Positions 1-5,277 of a stretch of 5,722 nt of DNA are shown in pieces. Origin of the DNA: Sulfurimonas sp. (GTDB lineage: Bacteria; Campylobacterota; Campylobacteria; Campylobacterales; Sulfurimonadaceae); the NCBI GenBank assembly GCA_015663215.1, contig DQSP01000156.1, forward strand, positions 1-5,722. The letters run 5' to 3'. Within the stretch, counting starts at the first letter, position 1. Each line of letters starts with the position of its first letter. The notes under the pieces were generated by a model. It did no database searches and was not told the DNA's origin. It worked only from the letters and a program-made list of their open reading frames with translations. A program made the translations under genes and the position numbers.

Positions 1-204
1 AATAATCCAAAAATATATAAAATAAGAAATGAATGTAGTACATTGGAACCATATAGTATGGATAAATTATATTTTAATAAAAGTAATATAAATGAATTAA
101 AATTTTTTAATACAAGAACACATAAAATAGAATGTAAATATAATCAAGAGCATGGTCTTATGCATGACTGTCGAGCTAAAATTTTTAAATATGAATACAA
201 ATAA
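1..204 (+). CDS. C-terminal fragment of an unrecognised protein, open to the left edge
   Basis: Frame 1 is open from the first base to a TAA at 202-204, giving 67 residues with no visible start, so the gene begins left of the window. In DNA this AT-rich, about one codon in ten should be a stop by chance, so 67 open codons is unlikely to be accidental. The protein is rich in Asn, Lys, Ile and Tyr. It has three Cys (in NEC, IEC and HDC contexts) and ends in ...AKIFKYEYK, with no membrane segment in the visible part. GC is about 20% by hand count, well below the roughly one third of the neighbouring genes, which suggests foreign origin. It lies just left of an orphan tRNA 3' end, so I infer it is the last gene of an integrated element. 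I do not recognise the family and assign no function. Confidence 0.5.
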   Translation, partial: NNPKIYKIRNECSTLEPYSMDKLYFNKSNINELKFFNTRTHKIECKYNQEHGLMHDCRAKIFKYEYK

Positions 205-240
205 TATGTAAAAAGGAATTATATACAGGGATAAGGTTTT

Positions 241-263
241 TTCGAATCCCTCCTTCTCCACCA
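241..263 (+). other. Orphan 3' end of a tRNA or tmRNA gene; probable attR of an integrated element
   Basis: The block contains a canonical T loop (TTCGAAT, 241-247), the 3' half of a T stem (CCCTC, 248-252), the 3' strand of a 7-bp acceptor stem (CTTCTCC, 253-259) and ACCA (260-263). The 5' half of the T stem would have to be GAGGG, but the bases before the loop are GTTTT. No matching GGAGAAG or GGGGAAG acceptor strand and no D or anticodon arm lies upstream. So this is not a working gene but a detached 3' end, as left when a tyrosine-recombinase element integrates into a tRNA/tmRNA gene. U70 with discriminator A73 and CCA fits tRNA-Ala or tmRNA (G3-U70) best, but other A73 tRNAs are possible. 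The intact gene is expected at the far left end of the element. Confidence 0.6.
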
Positions 264-272
264 CTTGAAGAC

Positions 273-299
273 TTTTAATCCTCAAATATTTTTAATCCT
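273..299 (+). repeat. Pair of 10-bp direct repeats between the tRNA remnant and ribF
   Basis: TTTTAATCCT occurs at 273-282 and again at 290-299, 17 bp apart start to start. The pair lies between the tRNA/tmRNA 3' end and the ribF promoter. The spacing is not a whole number of helical turns, so paired binding by a regulator is not especially suggested. It could be an arm site for an integrase or chance in AT-rich DNA. Confidence 0.3.
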
Positions 300-311
300 A
301 ATGATACACTT

Positions 312-338
312 TTAACAAACTAAACTTTTAGCTATAAT
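312..338 (+). promoter_or_regulatory. Promoter of ribF (-35-like TTAACA, -10 TATAAT)
   Basis: A perfect TATAAT lies at 333-338. TTAACA (five of six to TTGACA) is at 312-317, leaving a slightly short 15-bp spacer. Housekeeping promoters in this phylum often depend mainly on the -10. The -10 ends only 6 bases before the ribF ATG at 345, so the expected transcription start falls on or within a base or two of the start codon. Confidence 0.55.
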
Positions 339-344
339 TTCATA

Positions 345-1166
345 ATGAAAAATATTAAAGCAATTGCTATTGGTGGATTTGATGGCATGCACATCGGACA
401 TCAAGCACTTTTTAATGAATTGGGAAACTCTGGTGCTATTGTTGTGATAGAAACTGGATATGCAAATATGACTCCCAAGAAGCATAGAGAGAGGTTTACT
501 GACTACCCTGTGTTCTATCTTGAACTTGATGATATTCGTCATCTTAATGGTAAGGAATTTGTACATTTTTTACAAGCTAACTTTACAGACTTAGAAAAAA
601 TAGTCGTAGGGTATGATTTTCACTTTGGAAAAGATAGGTGCTACTCCTATGCTGACTTAAGAGATATGTTTTCTGGTGAGGTTGTTGTAGTTGATGAGGT
701 GATGCATAAAGATGATTCAGTGCATTCACATAAGATACGAGCCAAACTTCAAGCAGGTGATATCAAAGGTGCAAATGAGTTTTTAGGGCATAACTATACC
801 ATCGAAGGTCGAGTAATTAAAGGGCAGGGTATAGGTAAAAAAGAGCTAGTTGCTACTATAAACATAGAGGCAGATGATTTTTTAATCCCAAAAGAGGGAG
901 TTTATACTACTTTAACTCGTATTGACAGGGAAGAACATCTGCATCCAAGTGTTAGTTTTGTAGGTCACCGTGTGAGTACAGATGGAAGTTTTTCCATAGA
1001 GTCACACCTTCTTGATGGTGAAGTAGTATGTGTCAGTAAAGCAGATATTCATTTTGTTTCATTTATACGAGAAAACGAAAAATTTGACTCTCTTGAGTCT
1101 TTAAAAAAAGCTATAAAAAAAGATATAGCAAAAGCAAGTAAAGAACTAAAGTTTTTACAACTATAA
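345..1166 (+). CDS. ribF: Bifunctional riboflavin kinase / FAD synthetase
   Basis: RibF phosphorylates riboflavin to FMN and adenylylates FMN to FAD in the cytoplasm. The 273-residue protein is shorter than the roughly 310 of E. coli but complete. The N-terminal nucleotidyltransferase domain has the GGFDGMHIGHQ motif (10-20), GYDFHFG (89-95) and an SxxIR motif (128-132). The C-terminal flavokinase domain starts near 147 (LGHNYTIEGRVIKGQGIGKK). It keeps the key Thr171 and Asn173 of the usual PTAN motif, here altered to ATIN, and the catalytic-type Glu219 in IESHLLD. The start is supported by the family motif beginning about ten residues in. No ribosome binding site precedes it and the -10 is almost adjacent, so the message is probably leaderless. 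In Helicobacter and Campylobacter, ribF usually follows tlyA; here a tRNA remnant lies upstream instead. truD follows after 10 bases. Confidence 0.93.
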   Translation: MKNIKAIAIGGFDGMHIGHQALFNELGNSGAIVVIETGYANMTPKKHRERFTDYPVFYLELDDIRHLNGKEFVHFLQANFTDLEKIVVGYDFHFGKDRCYSYADLRDMFSGEVVVVDEVMHKDDSVHSHKIRAKLQAGDIKGANEFLGHNYTIEGRVIKGQGIGKKELVATINIEADDFLIPKEGVYTTLTRIDREEHLHPSVSFVGHRVSTDGSFSIESHLLDGEVVCVSKADIHFVSFIRENEKFDSLESLKKAIKKDIAKASKELKFLQL

Positions 1167-1176
1167 AGGGCAGTCC

Positions 1177-2202
1177 ATGCACAGAATATACTTAGACGAA
1201 AAAGAGCCAATCCATTTTAAATTTGAACAAAACCAAGAAGACTTTGTTGTAGATGAGATAGGTTTAAAATGGAAAGGGAGTGGCAACTTTTCTATCTATC
1301 ACATAAAAAAAGTAGAGATTACTACATGGGATATGATAGCTGCGTTTGCAGAGTTTCTCAACATAAATGCAGAGAAGATAGGTTATGCAGGGCTTAAAGA
1401 CAAACATGCAACTACTACACAGTACATAAGTATAGAGTCAAAGTATGAAAGAGAGTTAAAGAAATTTAAACACCCTCAGATAAAGATACTGAGTGGCACA
1501 AGACATTCGCACTCTATCCGTATGGGTGACTTGGAAGGAAATCGTTTTAGTATTAACCTTTTTGAAGTAAACCAAATCCAAGCAGGTCAAATCCAAAAAC
1601 TTGCCCTTAAAAGTGAAAAGTTAGGACTTCCAAACTACTTCGGATATCAGCGCTTTGGTCGTGATGGGGATTCTATAGACCAAGCCAACAAAATGATAGA
1701 GGGTGATCTTCATATAGAAGATGCAAAACTCAAAAAGTTTTTAATCTCTATCTATCAAAGTGTTCGTTTTAACGACTGGTTAGCAGAGCGTGTTCAGATG
1801 AGTCGTGATGAAAACAATAATAAATTTTTACTCTTAGAAGGTGACTTGTATGAAGACTCTAAAGGTAAACTCTTTACTCCTAAAAATCCATCACAAAAAG
1901 ATTTTGAAGCTAAAAAAGTTGTGCCTACTGGTCTTCTTTGTGGTCGTGGTGTCTACAGATCAACTGCTCGTGCAGGTGAGATAGAAGCAAAGTATGATGA
2001 TGGATTTCTTTATGACAAAGGTCTTCGTCGTGCAGCTATAATCTTTCCAAAAGATGTAGAGATGAAATATACAAAAGGTTTTGACAAAATGCACATCGCG
2101 TTTACACTGCCAAAAGGTTCTTATGCAACTGTATTTTTAGAAAACATTGCAAGTAAAGAGTTTAAGGCGAAAAAGATAAAAAAACCACAAGGAAAAAAAT
2201 AA
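1177..2202 (+). CDS. truD: tRNA pseudouridine(13) synthase TruD
   Basis: TruD isomerises U13 to pseudouridine in the D arm of certain tRNAs (tRNA-Glu in E. coli). It is a 341-residue full-length member (E. coli about 349). The catalytic motif GYAGLKDKHATT places the nucleophile at Asp75. Further family blocks are RMGDLEGNRFSI (115-126), PNYFGYQRFGRDGDS (152-166), a GLLCGRG...AGEIEAKYD block and the C-terminal LPKGSYATVFLENI. The N-terminal FxVDEI-type strand (23-28) is also typical. The protein ends in a basic tail (about 8 Lys in the last 15 residues). The ATG has a clear ribosome binding site, AAAGGG (1165-1170), that overlaps the ribF stop and lies 6 bases upstream, so it is cotranscribed with ribF. 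Its last codons are part of a 26-bp tandem duplication running into the next gene. Confidence 0.95.
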   Translation: MHRIYLDEKEPIHFKFEQNQEDFVVDEIGLKWKGSGNFSIYHIKKVEITTWDMIAAFAEFLNINAEKIGYAGLKDKHATTTQYISIESKYERELKKFKHPQIKILSGTRHSHSIRMGDLEGNRFSINLFEVNQIQAGQIQKLALKSEKLGLPNYFGYQRFGRDGDSIDQANKMIEGDLHIEDAKLKKFLISIYQSVRFNDWLAERVQMSRDENNNKFLLLEGDLYEDSKGKLFTPKNPSQKDFEAKKVVPTGLLCGRGVYRSTARAGEIEAKYDDGFLYDKGLRRAAIIFPKDVEMKYTKGFDKMHIAFTLPKGSYATVFLENIASKEFKAKKIKKPQGKK

Positions 2203-2242
2203 TGAAAAAAATACAAGGAAAAAAATAATGAAAAAAATACAA
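2187..2242 (+). repeat. Perfect 26-bp tandem duplication across the truD / downstream gene junction
   Basis: The 26-base unit at 2191-2216 (begins GGAAAAAAATAATG, ends AAATACAA) is repeated exactly at 2217-2242. Identity extends 4 bases further left (ACAA), so 2187-2216 and 2213-2242 match over 30 bases. ACAA lies both before the unit, in the truD C-terminal codons, and at its end, in the next gene's codons. Slippage or microhomology between those two points explains the event. Each copy carries AAGGA, a TAA stop and an overlapping ATG (TAATG), that is, a complete stop/reinitiation module. Confidence 0.9.
2202..2228 (+). other. 8-codon micro-ORF (MKKIQGKK) created by the duplication
   Basis: An ATG overlapping the truD stop (TAATG, 2200-2204) opens eight codons, MKKIQGKK, ending at TAA 2226-2228. 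That stop itself overlaps the ATG of the next gene. The first half copies the N terminus of the downstream protein (MKKIQ) and the second half copies the C terminus of TruD (QGKK). It has an AAGGA ribosome binding site at 2189-2193. It may be translated merely as a relay; no independent function is implied. Confidence 0.4.
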
Positions 2243-2617
2243 CTTATGGATAAATATCCAGTTTTTACAATTACACTACATAAAGAAGGTTTTAAACACA
2301 AAAATGCTGATACAGTTATCACATACTTTAAAGAGTTAATCGATAAACATCCAGTAGCAACATACATAGCGATATTTGATCACTATACACATACTTGTAG
2401 TTTAGAAGATAGAGTGCTTGCAGATGATATTATAGATGCTAAGAATATTATATTTTGTTTTGGAAAGCAACTTCCAAATGCACAAATACTTGCTGTACGT
2501 CCAAGAAGTTTAGGAGTATGTGAGTTTGATGATAGATTTGAGATAAGTTTTCTTGAAGTACCAAATGAACAACTTCAAACAGTAGTAACACAATGGGTAG
2601 AAGCTTTAAAAAACTAA
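2228..2617 (+). CDS. Conserved hypothetical protein, 129 residues (possibly the DUF6858 family)
   Basis: This small soluble protein of about 15 kDa has no signal peptide or membrane segment. Visible features are a strand/helix-rich N terminus (PVFTITLHKEGFKHKNADTV), a TYIAIFDHYTHT segment near 45-56, an IIFCFGKQLPNAQILAVRPR stretch near 74-93 and a C-terminal amphipathic helix (LQTVVTQWVEALKN). I know similar short proteins from Sulfurimonas-type genomes and believe they are catalogued as DUF6858, but could not check this. No catalytic function can be assigned; the His and Cys in DHYTHTCS could bind metal, which is speculation. The start at 2228 has AAGGA (2215-2219) 8 bases upstream and lies in the second copy of the 26-bp repeat. 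It is the last gene of the ribF-truD operon and is translationally linked through the micro-ORF. Confidence 0.8.
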   Translation: MKKIQLMDKYPVFTITLHKEGFKHKNADTVITYFKELIDKHPVATYIAIFDHYTHTCSLEDRVLADDIIDAKNIIFCFGKQLPNAQILAVRPRSLGVCEFDDRFEISFLEVPNEQLQTVVTQWVEALKN

Positions 2618-2622
2618 GATTT

Positions 2623-3513
2623 TTACCACTCCTCTTCTTCATTTACTTCAGAATCATCATAAGGGTCCATATGCATAATTATATGAGTTTTTTTATCTCC
2701 AAAGTACTCTTTTACTTTTGCTTCAACCTTGTCTGATACTAAATGGGCATCATATAAAGAAATACTTACATTAAATACAGCATGAACTGAAATAAATACA
2801 TGAGAAGCGGACTCTCTTGTCTGTAGATAGTGGTATGTCTGGATACTAGGTTCAGATTCGAGTATAGCCTTTATCGCTTCTATATCTTTTTGGGGAAGTG
2901 CTGCATCCATAAGCATTAAAACACCATCTTTTACCAGAGGTATAGCAGAATAAATCATATAAAAAGAGATAGCAATTCCTAAGACAGGGTCAATTAACTG
3001 CTCCCCAGTATAAGAAATAGCGGCAAGTGTAAATAAAACTGCACCATTTGAGAAGAGGTCTGTTTCGTAGTGAAGAGCATCTGAACGGATTACTAGATTG
3101 TCTGTTTTTTTAGAAACATAACGTAAAAATAGTACAAGAAATGCAGTAATAACGAATGAAATAAGGATAACAATAATACTCTCATTAAGAAAACTAATCT
3201 CTTTAGGGTGAATAATCTTTAAGAGGGCATTATAAAGAATAAATAGAGCAGAAAAAAGTATGACTGCACCTTCTATTACAGCAGCAAGAGGTTCTATTTT
3301 ACTACGTCCAAACTGAAATTTACTATCAGGATTTTTTTCACTGTTATGGAGGGCAAAGTAGTTAAAAAGAGAGACTAAAAGGTCGAGCATTGAGTCTATT
3401 GCAGATGCCAGTATAGCGATACTTCCACTAAAGAGTGCAACACTCATTTTGAGTAAAACTAGGATGGCTGCAACAGATGTCGAGACAAGAGTTGCTTTTT
3501 TCTCTAAACGCAT
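2623..3513 (-). CDS. fieF: Cation diffusion facilitator (FieF-like divalent metal exporter)
   Basis: This inner-membrane metal/proton antiporter exports divalent cations such as Zn2+ or Fe2+ from the cytoplasm. The 296 residues match the FieF/YiiP length, with six predicted membrane segments between about 8 and 205 and a cytoplasmic C-terminal domain. The transport site is intact: Asp40 and Asp44 (SAIDSMLDLL) with His148 and Asp152 (DALHYETD). The cytoplasmic metal-binding residues are also kept: TYHYLQTRES, FISVHAVF, DAHLVSD and IIMHMDP. The intermediate site corresponding to E. coli Asp68/His71/His75 keeps Asp63 but has Phe66 and Arg70 in place of the histidines. The tail is acidic (NEEEEW). 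The start is supported by AAGAGG (3520-3525) 6 bases upstream and by a good promoter. It converges with the 129-codon gene and diverges from cmoB. The metal specificity, and so the gene symbol, is inferred. Confidence 0.9.
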   Translation of the reverse strand: MRLEKKATLVSTSVAAILVLLKMSVALFSGSIAILASAIDSMLDLLVSLFNYFALHNSEKNPDSKFQFGRSKIEPLAAVIEGAVILFSALFILYNALLKIIHPKEISFLNESIIVILISFVITAFLVLFLRYVSKKTDNLVIRSDALHYETDLFSNGAVLFTLAAISYTGEQLIDPVLGIAISFYMIYSAIPLVKDGVLMLMDAALPQKDIEAIKAILESEPSIQTYHYLQTRESASHVFISVHAVFNVSISLYDAHLVSDKVEAKVKEYFGDKKTHIIMHMDPYDDSEVNEEEEW

Positions 3514-3541
3514 ATATAACCTCTTACTTAATTTAGATACA

Positions 3542-3569
3542 ATTATAGTAAAATTAATATATATATCAA
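3542..3569 (-). promoter_or_regulatory. Promoter of the fieF-like gene (TTGATA-16 bp-TATAAT)
   Basis: On the minus strand, TTGATA (plus 3564-3569, five of six to TTGACA) is followed after 16 bp by a perfect TATAAT (plus 3542-3547). The expected start is near 3535, which gives a leader of about 20 bases containing the AAGAGG ribosome binding site. No metal-responsive operator palindrome (Fur- or Zur-like) is evident in the gap. Confidence 0.65.
3544..3549 (+). promoter_or_regulatory. Possible -10 element for cmoB, overlapping the fieF -10
   Basis: TATAGT on the plus strand shares four bases with the minus-strand TATAAT. It would start transcription near 3556, about 30 bases before the cmoB ATG. 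No -35 is recognisable at the right distance; TAATAT at 3555-3560 is an alternative. This is the only AT-rich gap from which cmoB could be driven, since the gene upstream is divergent. Confidence 0.3.
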
Positions 3570-3587
3570 GTAAAAAAAGTGATTAAA

Positions 3588-4481
3588 ATGGATTTAGAGA
3601 AGTTAAGAGTAGAACGTGAGAAGTGGATGACATGGAAAAACATAGCACCACTTCGTACAATTATAGATAATTTAGAAGTTGTTGAAGCTCGTGTGAGCTT
3701 TGGCGATGTTGTAAAAATAGAGGCTGACTTAGATGATGAAAAACTACTTCGTGACGCAAAAACTCTTATGCCTTGGCGAAAGGGTCCTTTTGAGATAGGA
3801 GGTACATTTATAGATACAGAGTGGCAAAGCAATATAAAATATAATTTACTTCGTCCTCATTTTGATTTAAAAAATAAACGGGTAGCCGATATTGGTTGTA
3901 ACAATGGTTACTATATGTTTAGAATGCTCGAGGATGAACCAAAGTCTCTTGTAGGTTTTGACCCATCACCTATATATAAAACACAGTTTGATTTTATAAA
4001 CCATTTTGTAAAGAGTGACATCGTTTACGAGCTTTTAGGTGTAGAGCATGTAGAGTTTTATGAAGAGAAGTTTGATACTATCTTCTGTTTGGGTGTTTTG
4101 TACCATAGAAGTGACCCTGTTGCTATGCTCAAACAGCTATACAAAGGCTTAGACAAACAAGGCGAAGTAATACTTGATACTTTTTATATAGAGGGTGAAG
4201 AGGAGATGGCACTTTGTCCTAAGTCTTCTTACTCTAAGATACCAAATATCTACTTCGTACCGACAATTGCAGCCTTGAAAAACTGGTGCCTGCGAGCTGG
4301 ATTTTCTAGTTTTGAAGTTTTAGAAACAAGTGTTACACAAGCAAAAGAGCAGAGAAAAACAGACTGGATAGAAGGACAATCTTTAGAAGATTTCCTCGAC
4401 CCTGATGACAATTCAAAAACAGTCGAAGGGTACCCAGCACCTGCGAGAGTGTATGTAAGATTAATTAAGGATAAAAAATAA
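3588..4481 (+). CDS. cmoB: tRNA U34 carboxymethyltransferase CmoB
   Basis: CmoB transfers a carboxymethyl group from carboxy-S-adenosylmethionine to 5-hydroxyuridine-34 of tRNAs, giving cmo5U, which widens wobble decoding. From the ATG the protein is 297 residues (E. coli 323). Diagnostic blocks are LMPWRKGPF with Lys65, [11 protein letters not shown] with Trp79 and Lys84, the cofactor loop [14 protein letters not shown] (100-113), GFDPSP with Asp125, GVLYHRSDP with Tyr172, NIYFVPT and a C-terminal [13 protein letters not shown] block with Arg287. Spacing of Lys65/Trp79/Lys84 and Tyr172/Arg287 matches the E. coli cofactor-binding residues Lys91/Trp105/Lys110 and Tyr200/Arg315. Start choice: ATG 3588 is preferred; an in-frame GTG at 3579 would add three residues, and neither has a strong ribosome binding site. 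CmoA, which makes the cofactor, is not in the window. The stop overlaps the next ATG (TAATG). Confidence 0.94.
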   Translation: MDLEKLRVEREKWMTWKNIAPLRTIIDNLEVVEARVSFGDVVKIEADLDDEKLLRDAKTLMPWRKGPFEIGGTFIDTEWQSNIKYNLLRPHFDLKNKRVADIGCNNGYYMFRMLEDEPKSLVGFDPSPIYKTQFDFINHFVKSDIVYELLGVEHVEFYEEKFDTIFCLGVLYHRSDPVAMLKQLYKGLDKQGEVILDTFYIEGEEEMALCPKSSYSKIPNIYFVPTIAALKNWCLRAGFSSFEVLETSVTQAKEQRKTDWIEGQSLEDFLDPDDNSKTVEGYPAPARVYVRLIKDKK

Positions 4482-4984
4482 TGGCACAAGAAGAACAGAT
4501 AGAAGAAGAGTTGCAGATAGACTCTTATAATGAAAATGAAAATGAAGTAATGCTTAGTACACATGAGAGAGTAAACCCTGACTTATGTGGTGAAATTCTT
4601 GTAATGGAACGCGGCTATATTGAAACACGGCTAAGAACGATTCCTGAAATGATTGCGGATGATATAGGGCTAATTCATGGTGGTTTTATTTTCGGTGCAG
4701 CTGATTATGCAGCTATGCTTGCAGTAAATGAAAAAAATGTAGTATTAGTAGCAAGTAACTGTCAGTTTCTCTCTCCTGTAAAGTTTCATGATGAGGTGAA
4801 GTTTGTTGCAAAAGTTAGACATAAAGAGGGTCGTAAACGTAATGTTCATGTAGAAGGACATGTATTAGATATAAAAGTCTTTGAAGGTGAGTTTAAAACA
4901 GTAGTAACAGAACGTCATGTTTTAAAACTGCACCTTTTAGATGAAGATGGTGAAAATTTAAGCGAAGGTGCTTCTATCGTTTAA
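4481..4984 (+). CDS. Hotdog-fold protein (PaaI-like thioesterase family; HP0420/Cj0977-type)
   Basis: This 167-residue soluble protein has an acidic, low-complexity N-terminal extension (about 1-25, EEQIEEELQ...NENENE) before a single hotdog domain. The signature is GLIHGGFIFGAADYAAMLAVN (starts at 63), with His66-Gly67-Gly68 at the start of the central helix and Asp75 in it, as in PaaI-type acyl-CoA thioesterases. Strands follow in VVLVASNCQFLSPVKFHDEV and GRKRNVHVEGHVLDIKVFEGE. The substrate is unknown and activity is not assured. From memory, the same cmoB-hotdog pairing occurs as HP0419-HP0420 in Helicobacter pylori and Cj0976-Cj0977 in Campylobacter jejuni, where Cj0977 was reported as a sigma28-linked virulence factor with a hotdog structure. 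The ATG overlaps the cmoB stop, so translation is coupled; no separate promoter is evident. The stop overlaps the stop of the minus-strand frame. Confidence 0.85.
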   Translation: MAQEEQIEEELQIDSYNENENEVMLSTHERVNPDLCGEILVMERGYIETRLRTIPEMIADDIGLIHGGFIFGAADYAAMLAVNEKNVVLVASNCQFLSPVKFHDEVKFVAKVRHKEGRKRNVHVEGHVLDIKVFEGEFKTVVTERHVLKLHLLDEDGENLSEGASIV

Positions 4985-5277
4985 AGAGTTATATGTTTTT
5001 GCCATCGCAAGGGTATATGACTTTTGTCATCTTTTGAATCCAGACCACTCTGTATATATGTCTGTACATTTGTAGAGTAGTTGTTTTTAAGTGACTCCAT
5101 ACTTGCAACAATATCTTTGCCTTCTAAAGTAGCTAAGAGTAAAGATGAGAAAAAGTGTGTCGCTTCTAAAACTTCTGCATTATCATGGGTTGCTTTTACA
5201 AACGCCGTTGTATTTTCTAAAAACTCATCTGCTGTTTTAACTAAGGACTTAGAGACTTTAAGAAGGGCAACACTCCT
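4981..5277 (-). CDS. Startless 98-codon open frame downstream of the methyltransferase (small unknown protein or start-lost gene)
   Basis: Directly after the methyltransferase TAG, the same minus-strand frame stays open for 98 codons to TAA at 4983-4981. It begins RSVALLKVSKSLVKT, continues with an alpha-helical ATHDNAEVLEATHFF and SSLLLATLEGKD, and ends HIPLRWQKHITL. The composition is that of a normal soluble helical protein and unlike a shadow frame. No ATG, GTG or TTG lies in frame near the beginning; the first ATG is codon 60. The first codon is AGG, one base from ATG, and replacing it would give a gene starting exactly after the methyltransferase stop, as is common in this gene order. 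Alternatives are a start-codon mutation (pseudogene), a sequencing error, readthrough of the TAG or a non-standard start. I do not recognise the family. It fills what would otherwise look like a 293-base gap. Confidence 0.5.
   Translation of the reverse strand, partial: RSVALLKVSKSLVKTADEFLENTTAFVKATHDNAEVLEATHFFSSLLLATLEGKDIVASMESLKNNYSTNVQTYIQSGLDSKDDKSHIPLRWQKHITL

Noticed and set aside
190..263. Complete functional tRNA ending in CCA at 263.
   Set aside because: The 5' T-stem half does not pair (GTTTT against CCCTC), and no acceptor, D or anticodon arms are found upstream.
2605..2626. Possible terminator between the 129-codon gene and the exporter (TAAAAA ... TTTTTA).
   Set aside because: It is a six-base AT-only stem with no GC core; too weak to call a terminator.
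3579..3581. GTG as the start of cmoB.
   Set aside because: It adds only three residues and has no better ribosome binding site; ATG at 3588 is more usual, though GTG cannot be excluded.
3885..3892. Sigma28-like GCCGATAT, interesting because Cj0977-type genes are sigma28-linked.
   Set aside because: It encodes the conserved Ala-Asp-Ile of the CmoB cofactor loop, lacks a fitting upstream element, and lies about 590 bases before the hotdog gene.
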